A DNA stretch of 64,000 nucleotides from Mercenaria mercenaria (Eukaryota > Mollusca > Bivalvia > Venerida > Veneridae). The stretch lies in NCBI RefSeq assembly GCF_021730395.1, contig NW_026463321.1:1-64000 (forward strand), given 5' to 3'. This document shows, one piece after another, positions 23,017 to 34,195 of the stretch. The notes under the pieces were generated by a model. That model worked only from the letters and a program-made list of their open reading frames with translations, was not told the origin of the DNA and ran no database searches. How positions within the stretch are numbered: the first letter of the stretch is position 1; every line of letters begins with the position of its first letter. Both the position numbers and the translations under genes were made by a program.

Positions 23017-24141
23017 TCTGTCAAAATACATAGATCTGGAGAGGTTTACAACACACACAAGAACGATTTGTTTAAGAGTGCGTTACAGAGCTGTGGCAAA
23101 AATAAAACTATTGATTTGCTGCAAGACGAAATTAATGCGTGGAGATCAGAAACCGTAAACATAGCAGTTATCGGTTGTTCTGGTGCTGGCAAATCAACTT
23201 TTATAAATAGTATGTGTGAATTTGACGCTGAAGATACCTCTGCTGCAAAAGTTGGATTGACTGAAACGACCACCGCTATTACTCCATATTCACTCCGTAG
23301 AAATAAAAACGTTACTCTTTGGGATTTTCCTGGGGTTGGAACAGGAAAGTTTACTAAGAAAATGTATTTAGACCTAATTGACTTTAAAAAGTTTGATTTT
23401 TTTATAGTGGTTGTTTCATCGCGTTTGACAGAGATTGATTTGTGGTTAATGCAAGAAATTGAACATCGTGACAAAACCCTGTATCTGCTTCGAAGTCATT
23501 TCGATTGCGATATAGAAAATCTTAGGCGAAAAAAAAGATGCCCGAATAATGTTGATATAAAAACTCTCAAAACACAGATGGTATCTACATACAAGGACGT
23601 CTTAAAGGATTTTAAAAGCAAAGACAATATTTTCCTCATTGATAGCTTCGCATTTAATCATTATGACTACGAGAGGTTTGAAAAAGCGCTCACTGCCGAT
23701 GCCGCCCAAATCAGTAAAAGTAAAGCACATGCAATTATCTTTGCCTTGCCAATTACAACGGAATATGCGAAGGGCGTAAAAACTGCCAAGCTTGAAAACA
23801 GATTATCTCATAAGGCGTTACATGCAGCGTACAGTCTTCCTTCTGATGTAGCAGTTGCACAATCTTTGATAGAAGAGAAAGAACTATACATCAGTCAGTT
23901 GTCTCTCCCGTACGCATCACAGCTTGATTTAAACTTAGACGTTTCAAAAGTAAAAGGCGAGTTGTTAGACTTGGAAGAAAGACTGTATCACACACAAGTT
24001 CATTCGGCAGTAGATGAACTGTTTGAACAATGTGACAAGACAACACAATTTCTGCTTTCTCTTTTTGATATCGTTCATGTGTATACCATTTGTAGGGTCT
24101 GGTTAAAGAACAGTCTTGGGAGTGTGTTGTTACGTTCATAG
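23017..24141 (+). CDS. IRG-3 exon 2: IRG-like GTPase domain and helical C-terminus
   Basis: 374 codons to a TAG at 24,139-24,141. About 45 residues in come the P-loop GCSGAGKST, then the G2 threonines (TETTTAI), the G3 motif in WDFPGVGT, and LLRSHFDCDIEN at the G4 position (the aspartate is kept, the TK is SH). The remainder is the helical domain ending in VWLKNSLGSVLLRS. The exon has no in-frame ATG before the P-loop: the first methionine is in NSMCEF, just after it. So an intact GTPase needs a coding exon upstream, and the B-box exon 363 bp away ends in the matching phase. The fused product would be about 668 residues. No break is seen in this exon. Poly-A signal AATAAA lies at 24,257. Confidence 0.8.
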   Translation, partial: SVKIHRSGEVYNTHKNDLFKSALQSCGKNKTIDLLQDEINAWRSETVNIAVIGCSGAGKSTFINSMCEFDAEDTSAAKVGLTETTTAITPYSLRRNKNVTLWDFPGVGTGKFTKKMYLDLIDFKKFDFFIVVVSSRLTEIDLWLMQEIEHRDKTLYLLRSHFDCDIENLRRKKRCPNNVDIKTLKTQMVSTYKDVLKDFKSKDNIFLIDSFAFNHYDYERFEKALTADAAQISKSKAHAIIFALPITTEYAKGVKTAKLENRLSHKALHAAYSLPSDVAVAQSLIEEKELYISQLSLPYASQLDLNLDVSKVKGELLDLEERLYHTQVHSAVDELFEQCDKTTQFLLSLFDIVHVYTICRVWLKNSLGSVLLRS

Positions 24142-24256
24142 TCAATGTAGATTTGTTTGTCTATAATAACAAACATTTTACTATTTAAAAAAACAAAAAC
24201 AAACAGATCGTACTTAATTTTTGTGTTAGATTTTATAGAATGTAATATAAAAAGTG

Positions 24257-24262
24257 AATAAA
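24257..24262 (+). terminator. Poly-A signal of IRG-3
   Basis: AATAAA 116 bp after the IRG-3 stop codon, in a T/A-rich tract. The duplicate has the same signal downstream of IRG-6. Confidence 0.45.
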
Positions 24263-24673
24263 ATGTAATTAGAATTTTTCACCTTAGTAGGCGTACATGC
24301 AGTAACCTTTTTCATTTGGAAATTTAACGTAAGCTATTCTAACATAAGATCAGACACACCGTATGAGAGAAAATAGATAAGAAAACACTTGTAACTTGTA
24401 AGACTGAACAATTCATAATATGTGAAGATAGATGATAGAAAAAGATATTCGATGGAATAAAGTAACTTTGACATGTAACAGAAACAGCAATGCAAAGGTG
24501 CTTCTGATATAAGCACTTCATCAAATAACCATTTGGATCTGCGCGATTAGCCCGTAGCCGTGACATTGCATATAAAGCAAAATAATGTTAGTACATATAC
24601 CATCGTATACACTTGTTTTTCGTTTCGGTATGTGAAAACCTAACTTATTAGTTCCAAAACATATAATATATAA

Positions 24674-24997
24674 TATAGTAGTCGCAACTTGACCGCGATG
24701 TTTGACCTATGGCTGATTATTCATATTGATTATTTCATTGTAAAATTAAGGGGTGCTTAGGGTAGCCGTGTATATTTATATGGAATAAGTTTGTACATAT
24801 TTCAGTATCAAAGTATGTATACGTACATTTGATGAGTTAAAACTTTCCGATACACTTATTTATATTCATACAAATTTATGTTTCCATTTTCTCGTGCAGC
24901 TCGTGTTTTACTTACACTCCTTTTCAATAATAGGTTGTGCCTCATTATGTATTATAATACAAAGGTCAACCATCGGGGTCAAGTTGCGTCCACTATA
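24674..24997. mobile_element. MITE-like element with long terminal inverted repeats
   Basis: About 324 bp. The left end TATAGTAGTCGCAACTTGACC and the right end, whose complement reads TATAGTGGACGCAACTTGACC, extend to about 40 bp of terminal inverted repeat with mismatches. The old paralogue at 39,640-39,680 has the right flank (TACTATGCCCCAA) without the element, which fits insertion at a TA. Non-coding; the short frames over it are not genes. The unit-2 copy lies at 45,200-45,520. Confidence 0.7.
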
Positions 24998-25120
24998 CTA
25001 TGCCCCAACGATAACTTGATATTTACAAACATGACTATAAATAGATTAAAATGGAACATGGGGAATTCAACATTTTTCTAACATGTTACGATCTAAATAT
25101 TTCTAGATTTTGTACCAATT

Positions 25121-25200
25121 ACGAATTAGCTCAGTGGTAAAGCAAACTGTCTATGTTCAACAGATCTTTTGCCTTGTGGGTTCGAAACTCAGCATAGACA
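25121..25200 (+). repeat. tRNA-like sequence, left member of a convergent pair
   Basis: ATTAGCTCAGTGGTAAAGCA fits an A box and GTGGGTTCGAAACTC a B box, but the acceptor stem does not close well, so I do not call a working tRNA. A second tRNA-like sequence faces it at 25,488-25,560. Confidence 0.45.
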
Positions 25201-25487
25201 TTTAATTTTTATTTCACTTTTGCATAAAAATTAAGATTCCTTCATGAGCTCTGTGACAACACGACAGAGAGGTATCTAAAGGCGATATGGCAGATTAGAA
25301 TAGTTTATTTTATATAAAAGATGATATTGATTAAATGCATGCACTTTAGCCATGCAAATAAAGAACATACTATTGTGTTATATAAAGACATATATACAAA
25401 TACAAACCATCAAAGAAAGAAACAAATATACGGAAGCTAAAATGAAAACGAATAGGAAAAAAAATCTGAAAAAAAACCTTCATGAGG

Positions 25488-25560
25488 ATTCGAACCCACA
25501 AAACGATTCGCTTATATCCAATTCTTGTCTGCATTTTACCCAACTGAGCTATGTTGCCAT
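25488..25560 (-). repeat. tRNA-like sequence, right member of a convergent pair
   Basis: On the minus strand: ATAGCTCAGTTGGGTAAAATGC (A box), then GTGGGTTCGAATCCTCATG (B box). The arms are incomplete. It faces the plus-strand sequence at 25,121. Confidence 0.5.
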
Positions 25561-26157
25561 ATACGTAGTGGATATTTAAAATATAAGAAATGGTAATATT
25601 TGCTTGTCAAGAAATGCGCAGGCATTATGAATTGTTATTTCATCAGTTATCATGAATTAGACTCGTCCTCGCATTTCGCCGGGAATCACGTTATCATTGG
25701 GGACTAGTACACTTATTCCCGATGTGTTTTAATGAGATACTTAAACAATAAGCATTACTAACAAATGAGTTGTTGTTGCAATTGATCATCGGTTACCTTC
25801 AAAATATGAACCTTGTAAGTACGAATATTGCTTCTTATTACATACCTAAAATTATTTTCCATTGAGTTTCAATGGACCGCGATCATGCAATATTTTTCCA
25901 TATTGATGTGCAACGCTTTCATATCGGACGTGGAATGTTTTGTTAACGTTGTAATGGAAAGAATCGCGTGTCGTACAAGGCGACTACGCGCACGTTACGA
26001 CAATAAATTGACGTCATTTTCGCGGAAAAACTAATGTGCGTAAGTTTGATTTGTTAATTACATTTTCGGAGAAATTCTTTTCGTATTTTTCCTGTCTTTC
26101 GTTACAGAACGATAATTTAGACATAAATTAATTATTTGATAGTGGGTATGTAATAAA

Positions 26158-26284
26158 AAGGTTATCGGCTTTGTATGTAGATATTGCACTCTTCTTTCAT
26201 GGATAATATTGCGCTCCTAAATTCGCGCAATATTACCGCTGCAGAACTCGTGCATATATCCACATACAAATCTAATAACCTATA
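26158..26284. repeat. Foldback hairpin element, ~127 bp
   Basis: The arms AGGTTATCGGCTTTGTATGT and (complement of the right end) AGGTTATTAGATTTGTATGT continue through GATAT and GCAC to an inner perfect stem: AATATTGCGC, then 9 to 10 bases, then GCGCAATATT. A near-complete palindrome; a similar one lies at 46,674-46,801 in unit 2. Probably a foldback transposable element. Confidence 0.75.
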
Positions 26285-26439
26285 GACATTGCGAATAGCT
26301 CAAATATTAATTCAAGAATAACGTTACTTCATCAATTGTCAAAACAGCAGTCTTTAAGTGACTTGTGGCGGGCACTACTTTGACTAACTTATGTTATGCT
26401 TCTGGGCCTTTGGGATCATGAAGGACATTTATCTTTACT

Positions 26440-26580
26440 GTAATATAATTCCGCTTAAGCCGTTGCTAGAGGCCTGAGAGGTGTTACACATTCCGTTACT
26501 GTTCATAAACAGACTCAAACAAACCGGGTCTGATATTATGTTGTTTGGTTGCGTTCTATGCTTCCAAAAGATCCTTTCAC
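26440..26580 (-). repeat. Dispersed ~150-bp repeat, inverted copy
   Basis: The complement reads GATCTTTTGGAAGCATAGAACGCAACC, then CAGACCCGGTTTG, then GAGTCTGTTTATGAAC, matching 20,609 and 63,785 in order. Confidence 0.55.
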
Positions 26581-28850
26581 ATTTTTTATTTATTTTGTAA
26601 TAAAAAAAGATAGACTTTAGCCTCCACTAGTTCTTTTCATAAGAATAAAATATTGCCATGAATATAAAATCTGAGGCATAATTTTCACATTTTAATACTG
26701 CGATTTAATGGTTCATATATTGTAGTTTTATTGCTCCGATAGGTCGTTCAGCATACCAATCGTTAGATCCTATGTAAATGTCATGTAGCAGATGGATAAA
26801 AATATCATAGAACGATATATAACTTATATGCCCTATTTCTGACTTAAACACATAAAGCTGGAATATTGTCATTTAACATCTGTATTAACAGTTATGAATA
26901 GTGAAATTCATTTTTGCTATTTCAAATCATCGGCAGTTGTTTTTGCTCAGTGTCATTTAACAGGCAAGATTACAGAATAAAGTCGGGAAGGCACGCACGT
27001 GGGATATCACGAATTGCGAGCCTTTAAACGAAATTCAACACAATTCGTCAAAATTTAATACAAAACTGTTCTGTGATTAACATTTAGTCTATCAAATTGA
27101 TCATCATATACATTTGTAGTATTAAAGCTCGTACTCCGAAGACAAACTACTGATTTTTTAAATAAACTAGTTTATCACATTGTGTCATGGTCATAACTGA
27201 CTTTTTTGAAGCACTTGTACTCTTTAAGGACTTCGAACTGATATAGATTTAGAGGACGTTTTATTTTATAAAATATTGTCCTTGGGAGTAAATGCAAATT
27301 TTCCACATGATTCAGTTTTTGAATGATATTCTTGATATTTTGAAGTTAGCAGATTGAACGCCAGGGTAAAGGAGACCTTGTGCCCCTAAACAGATTTATT
27401 TATTGGAGAATGGTTGGGCCTATGGCAGTTCCTCTTCTTATTTATATAACAAGTTAACTGCTTTTGGTGAGCAGATGATCAAAATTATTTTTAGGGCAAA
27501 GTCAGTCGTCCGCTTACCTTTCCAGACTGTTTTGCGGGTGGAGGCGCACAGGCATGTCTTATTTATCATGGTGCATAGATGCTTACAATAAATAATGCAC
27601 GTAATAGAACTTAAGTTTCACAATGCAAATGATAAGTATTTTCTATAAATAGTGTTCTACTGTAAACTAGTTATCTCGCGTAATGTAACCTATTTTTATC
27701 GTGTAACTTAATTTTGGAAACTTTCAGACTACACTTCATATGTAATCGGACCTTGCAGTTGCTTCTAGCGTATTCAACATTTTAATTTTGATTTCTATGT
27801 GACCAGTAACTATGTACTAGACTAAGTAATATTTGTAAACTATAGCTGTCATCGAGTCATTCTGAGTGTAACAAAGGCCTCTATGATAATGCCTTTGTCA
27901 GTTTATATTTGCAAAAAGTACAACATTCAAACACTAAGAAATACAGCACTTGTTATAATGATTATTGAATATTGGAATCGAACAATTATCTACAAATGTA
28001 ATCAAGGGAACATATTTTCGTGAAACTTAAGAGGATGTTCTGTCACAATAATTGTAGCCAGCATCATAGCTAGAAAGGTACTTGGTTGACGGTATGCCTG
28101 GTGTGCATTCAAGACCAATATTCACATATGCCGCAGCTTTAACATTTACTGCAGCGGATCGAGAACCCATATAACCGCTAAATAGTGTGATGATTAAATC
28201 AAATTCATGTATAGTAGCAAATATGGTATGCTGCTGAACACGTGTAATTTGGCATTTGAATCCATATGCTATTATAGTAACAACTTTTCATTATTATATC
28301 ATATCAAATAATCATGGATATACAACACATGAAGAATTGTCTGAAACTGTATAAAATGGGATGTTTATGTTACTGTTTATTGTATCACATATAATGTAAA
28401 AATACAGAATCAGCAGCTGTTTCTAATTTACCCTTGATCAGGCAAGGGGTATTAATCAAAAGGAATCATGATCATAAATAATCAGTAATCGATTAACATT
28501 CAAGTAATCAGACATAATCATTAATCATGTATAATAGGCCGTCAAACCTTCGTTCTCTCTAGTATATTTGACCGCAAAGTGTATAGAACTTTGATGCGTA
28601 CTTACTAAGTGATTTATTTTATCTCGAAACGTGTACATCAAGTCACGTGCACATTCAGCTGTTCTTTTTACATTTAATTTCATATGATCGCACACATGCA
28701 ACGTCCAATGACATCATTTTTCGTTACAAAATTACTCAATGGTCATTTCTTTTACGGACATTGCTCAACAATTTTAATATTTCCAGTTCCTAAGTGTAAC
28801 GGCAATTGACCTATTACATCTGTGCTTCTTCCACGACAATTAGACTGGAA
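26581..28850. other. Long non-coding stretch between the foldback and the LINE
   Basis: No supported gene. The 62-codon frame at 27,403-27,591 is the same in unit 2, but everything around it is as well, so conservation says nothing. A tract at 28,450-28,530 is rich in TAATCA/TGATTA words. Confidence 0.4.
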
Positions 28851-28869
28851 AAGTGCCAAGATACTGTCA

Positions 28870-30800
28870 GTTTCATGTTACAGTCTACCAACTTATTGAT
28901 ATCTATAATCAAATATGTAAATCCATTGACGTAAAACAACCGACATGTATGGTATTTTGTGACATATCTAAGGCATTTGATAGAGTTTAACATAAGGGGT
29001 TAATATTCAAACTTAGACAATATGGTATCTCGGGCAATATTCTCAGCTGGATAGATAATTTCTTAAATGACCGTTCTCAAAAAGTATTCGTCAGACAATC
29101 ATTTTCCGATACAAAATATGTGAATGCTGGGGTTCCTCAAGGATCAGTGCTTGGTCCCTTACTATTTTTAGTTTACGTTAATGATATTGCTGAGTCACTT
29201 ATGAGTACTACACGTCTATTTGCCGACGACAGCTCCCTTGTAGTTTCTACTAACAACATTCCTCTCATGGAAGAAATGTTAAATTCTGATCTTGAAAAGA
29301 TTTCTTCTTGTGCAAAGCAGTGGCTGATCAAGTTTAACCCAGCTAAAACAGAAATGATGTTCTTCGGGCTATCTAATTCCATGAAACCATCCCTTATTTT
29401 TGAAAATACACCGCTTAGTTTTGTCGACCATCATAAACATTTAGGAATTACTTTCAGCCAAGATGGCAAATGGCATGACTATATCAATAATATTTTGGCA
29501 TCAGCATCGAAAGTGCTCGGATCTATGCGTCAATTAAAATACAAACTGAAACGCGTTACACTAAATCAAATTATATAGCTTACTTAAGACCTCTTATTGA
29601 ATACGCATCAATTGTTTGGGACAGTTGCCTTGAGTATGAAAAGAACTCTCTGGACAAAATTCAATATGAAGCTGCTAGAATAATGACAGGTCTCACGCGT
29701 CCCATATCAATAGAACGTCTTACAAATGAAATAGGTTGGGTCTCCTTGTCAGATCGTAGAAAATTTCAAAAACTGAATCTGATTTACAAATATTAGAATG
29801 GTCTATTGCCAGAATACCTTAGGGCATTTTTTCTCAACTCTGTTGAAGATTCGACTCCATATAAATTAAGAAACAATTCTGACACGCTATCAAGACGTAC
29901 TGAAATGTACTCTAAATCTGTCGTCCCGTCATCACTGAATCTATGGAACGAACTCGATAATAGTATCCGTGAATCACCGACGCTTGCTTCTTTCAAATCC
30001 CATTTAAAAAATATGTTCAAACCACCAAACGTACCTAAATACTTTTTATACGGAGAAAGATTACATTCAGTTCATCACGCACGCATGAGAAATAGGTACA
30101 GCAACTTAAATTTTGACCTTTTTACAAACCATCTCAGAGATGATCCTATTTGCGCATGTGGAGATGGAATTGAAGATACCAAACACTTCTTTTTCAAATG
30201 TACCCGGTTTCGAAATGCAAGACTACAACTCTTTCAAAGTACTCGCTCTTTCCACCCATTAAGCCCACGCAAACTTCTTTTTGGTGCGGATACTTTGACT
30301 GATTCACAAAATGAAAAGATCTTTAATGATGTACAGGTATACATAAAAACACAGGACGATTCCATCATCAAGTATAATTATAGCGCTTCCTAGTCACAGA
30401 TTACATGTAGTACCTAGTTCAACAGGGGTTCGAGCATCGCGTGGGGGGTGGGTGGGGGGGGGGAGGCGGGTGCGGTCGGTCGCGCTGGTGGCATTGTAAC
30501 AGAAGTACAACGGTTACCATAGTTTTTGTATAATCATTGTTTCCCTTTTTGTTTCCACTTTTTCTTTTCTTTTTTTTTTTGTGTAATTGAAACATTTTTC
30601 TATGTGTTTTTCCTCATTTCTTTAAATTATAAAAACCGCCATTAGTTTAATCTACAATTAATTGACGCAGTGGGAAGGACTGCTTATAATGTTGGTATAA
30701 CTTAGTCCAGCCCATTTGCTATTTTTATACTTCTGTATTAGATATGTGTATATTATGTATATAATGAAAATATGCAATAAAATATGATTAAACTAAACTA
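28870..30800 (+). mobile_element. 5'-truncated non-LTR retrotransposon (LINE), copy 1
   Basis: The reverse transcriptase motifs come in order: motif A FCDISKAFDRV (28,953-28,985), motif B GVPQGSVLGPLLF (29,129), and the catalytic FADDS (29,218). A C-terminal zinc-knuckle-like CACGDG...H...C follows near 30,150-30,200. This arrangement fits the Jockey/CR1-type LINEs. Endonuclease and most of the 5' end are absent. Motif A is followed by a TAA where Trp is usual, a stop shared with unit 2. A one-base loss near 29,570 and a TAG near 29,795 break this copy further. After the stop at about 30,393 comes a G-rich tract (30,440-30,472), a T-rich tract and an end near AATAAAATATGATTAAACTAAACTA. Dead element. 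Confidence 0.85.
30440..30472 (+). repeat. G-run tract in the LINE 3' region
   Basis: Several runs of three or more G in about 30 bp, able in principle to form a G-quadruplex. The unit-2 copy (51,101-51,140) is longer. Confidence 0.6.
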
Positions 30801-32024
30801 AGTTTCATGTTTTCTCGTGCAGGAGCATGGTGCTGCTTTAGGGGTGTTACTTTTTCTCTGTTTTCCTTTGTGAATTATGAATTAATTTACTTGATTGTTT
30901 TCTTTTTTGTTTATAAATATTCGGCATACATCAAATAATACTGTTGGTCTTCAGTAGTGTTTTGTGCGAATCACTTGAGGCGGTCGGCACGAGTCGGGAT
31001 TCGAACACCGTTCAGCCCGTTACGCCTGCATTTTCTGTTACATTAATTATAGCTTAACGCATCCGGTCCAGATATAAGCAAGTTCTATATAACAGTGCAA
31101 TTAAAATATATCAAATATTGATGCCTGGTAACTCATAAAATTATGGTATCATTTAAAAGTGTATTGTCTACTGAAAAAGAAAATATAAATTACACGACAA
31201 AAATAGGTTAAAGAATTTTTATGTCTTTACTTTAAAGTTTTCAATGATACTTCAACAGAAATCTAGTTATTATAGTGTAAGACTGATCATTTCGCAGTCA
31301 AAAACATGACTAGTGATTTGTGCATATCATTTCGGCCATCTAATATATTGATTCTTGTTCAGACACAAATCCGTCGAATGATACAAAAAAGTTTGGGTCA
31401 CAAGGCATCAAAAGGTTATCTATTTGTTGATCGGATACCTTAATCGATTACAGGTACAAATAGACTGTAGCCATAATCATTTTTAAAGATTATTTGTTGA
31501 CTGCATTCTCTTTTCTATCTAGTAGATCTTCAAATAAATGGATACACATTTGAAAACGATATTGACACTTGTTTCGCTAAACGACATATTTTACAATTGT
31601 CTTACATCTCTCTATGGATTAAGTTATACACCTAGGGTGAAAGTATTTTTCATGACATCACAGAGTTGTGTTAAGAGCTGGTAAATGTAATTGTACAATG
31701 ATTTTATGGATTCATACAAAAGCTAACTCTACCCAAGCTTTTAAGTTACAGTTCATGATTCCTGGATATGCACCTGTTTATTATTATCATTGTAGCATAA
31801 AGCAATATTCAATTTGACCTTTATAGAAAAGGTTACCCACATGACAATAAATTTGATTATATCTACACGATTCAGTGTAGAATCGCCCCTATTCCTTCTA
31901 ACTTTAATCAGTCATGTCACTGTGAATCCTACTTTATGATCAATCGTTCCTTGTTTTTAGGATGTATGCCGCTCTCTTTCAATCCATGATGATGTACTAT
32001 CAGCTGGCAGTATGTCTGACGTAA
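30801..32024. other. Non-coding stretch between the LINE and IRG-4
   Basis: No gene. A tRNA-like minus-strand remnant (GTGTTCGAATCCCGACTC, complement at about 30,990-31,010, with GCGTTAAGCT as a weak A box near 31,055) may be a SINE head. Conserved in unit 2 with few changes. Confidence 0.35.
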
Positions 32025-33231
32025 CTATTTACTTCCGTCAGTGTCGATCGCTGAAGATTTAGCAATCTGAATCGGTACCGTTTCAAACAGATTTGAAGCA
32101 AATTGATACAAGCAAGTCATGGACTTTACAAGCATGTTTGATATCAAGGCAATGAAATTTTTGTGATCAATTTCTATTTCATCCAATTCTGACCTAAATT
32201 TGTTCTGATACTGTTTAATACCAGCCACGATTCCCTCAACACGGGATCGCATGAAACGTTTATTGATCTTTTTAAGTTGTTCCTTTCTTTTAGTCAGCTG
32301 CTAGGTCTGAAACGCTAAATAACTCTTGATCAGCTCTAAGTGTGTCGTCGTCAATATCAAAAACTTCGCAGTAGTATTTGCTCTCCTGCTTAAGAACGTC
32401 CCTTATTATTTTCTCGGCCGATTCTGCTGTACACATCATCCCCGCTTGGAAAGCTACAGTCTGAATCTGCCTGAAAAGACTCCGCCATTTCATTTCAAGT
32501 ATGCCTTTCGTGACAGAAGAGAGACTTGCTACTAAAACATCGGCTTTCATTCCCTCAATATCTCTTGTTAGTGCTGCAACAAGACTATCAAAATCGTATT
32601 TCTCACACCCTAAACTGTCTATTAAGTAAATCTTGTCATGTGTGTGACCTTCCATATTGATTTCACAATCTTTTCTTATAATTTCCAGGTGTTTCTCCGG
32701 ATCGTGAGAATTTGGATGTGCTCTACGATCATTGCAGATATCTTGGTCGACATACGATCTAACGAAGTAATACCTTTTCCCAATAGCTTGTATCTCCTCC
32801 GCTAACCATGCATCGTTTTCGGTGAATCTGCATTTAGAAATCAAAATGAAAAAGTCATAATCTTTAAGCTTGACTTTTTCTACATAACTTTCTTTCGGGA
32901 ATTTTGGTGTACCTATACCCGGTAAGTCCCAAAATATTACATTTCTGTTCCTTTTAGTATAAGCGAAAATGTCCCATGTTGTTTCTATTGCTCCAGTCTG
33001 CGCCCCTTTTCCAGTGTCCTCATCCAGACCAAGTATGGTGTTAATGAAAGTAGATTTTCCCGCACCTGCACTTCCGGTTACTGCCACATTTATTTTAGTT
33101 TCATGCCATTGTTTTAAGTCTTGATTTATTTCCATTCGCAGACCATCGATACCACGCAGTTCTACAACCCTTTGGAATTTCCTTGTAATTATGTGAACTC
33201 CAAAAGTATCGTCTTCCGACACTCCAGCCAT
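32025..33231 (-). pseudogene. IRG-4: IRG-like GTPase, family A, one frameshift
   Basis: Start ATG at 33,231, 2 bp after an acceptor (TTTTCTATTTTCAG). The 313-codon frame has the P-loop GSAGAGKST (53-61), ETT in G2, the G3 motif in WDLPGIGT and FVRSYVDQDI at the G4 position. The aligned gene would be about 400 codons, as in IRG-2. An extra base near 32,291-32,296 (CTTTTAG against CTTTTG in unit 2) shifts the frame after SVSDLAAD. The last 75 codons (RSRVEGIVAGIKQ to the stop at 32,025) lie in the other frame. If used as it stands, the protein loses its final helical part. Diverges from IRG-5 across a 4.2-kb gap. Confidence 0.82.
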
Positions 33232-34002
33232 TCCTGAAAATAGAAAATATCAGTTAGCAGTGTTTTACTTTTGAACAATCTTGGTTACATTTTGTTTCAA
33301 ACTAACTCCTGTAAATAGTCCGAAAGACGTCATGATAATTAAGCGTCTGTAGTGTGAAATTCAAAAATGATATTTTTTCAAACTTCACGAAGAGTGGGTT
33401 GGGAAGACGGGACAACAAAAGAAATTAAACACATTCTTGTACTACACAATGAATACATAAAAAGTCTGACATCTGTTTCAAAATAAAAAAAACGATAATC
33501 ATGCCCCAGTGCTAGAGTCTCACTTAAAACGTAATCCCTATTTCAGTATTTAACGCATGCTATCAATCAAAGTTAGTTCAAATAAAATATTAAAAGCTTC
33601 AGTGAAAGGATGAATAAGAATGTAAAGAAATAATTTGGTCACTTTGTCAGTTATAATTATTTCTTTCATTTTCATTCAAAGAAAATAATTTATTTATCGG
33701 TCTTAACGTATATATTCTAGAATTATCAGATTAATATATATAACCATTCCATTTACAGAAGACCTAGAACTAACTACGATGCGAAATTCAGCCTTTGCAC
33801 CTAAATATTCTTCGCCAAGTAAAAATCCCTATGAAGTTTCTAAATAAATAAATAAGCGGGCCTGACTCATCTCCACGCATCCCCGATTTTTCTGATGATC
33901 GTTACCTTAAACAGTGTTTAAGCATAATCTGAATAATCCTTTGAGAATAGACTAGCTTCATTTTGAGTTAGAATAAAAATGGACACTATTGAAAACTGTT
34001 AT

Positions 34003-34195
34003 GTTTTTGTTGGGTTTTACGTCATACCGATACAATTATGGGTGACTTTACAGCTTTCTGTTACAGAGAAAGGCCTCAAGTGCCCGTCCGTGCATTACTT
34101 TATACAGGTAGAACCAAAGCCAGCCAGATGAATTCCTTTCTCACATTTGAGAACTCGAACTCACAAGGAAAGAATAAGTGATTCAACAACCTTAA
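34003..34195 (-). mobile_element. tRNA-derived SINE, minus strand (12.5-kb family)
   Basis: The complement ends in TGACGTAAAACCCAAC, the tail of the 12,537 SINE. Its middle (TGCACGGACGGGCACTTGAGG) corresponds to the same region and the head is decayed. Present also in unit 2 (54,644-54,842), so it predates the duplication. Confidence 0.65.

Noticed and set aside
25121-25200. A functional tRNA gene
   Set aside because: The A and B boxes are recognisable, but acceptor and anticodon stems do not close, so I call it tRNA-like only.
25828-26034. 68-codon frame kept in both units
   Set aside because: The surrounding non-coding DNA is equally conserved because of the recent duplication, so conservation is no evidence.
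27403-27591. 62-codon frame identical in both units (also 47,809-47,997)
   Set aside because: Same reason; no domain, no splice context.
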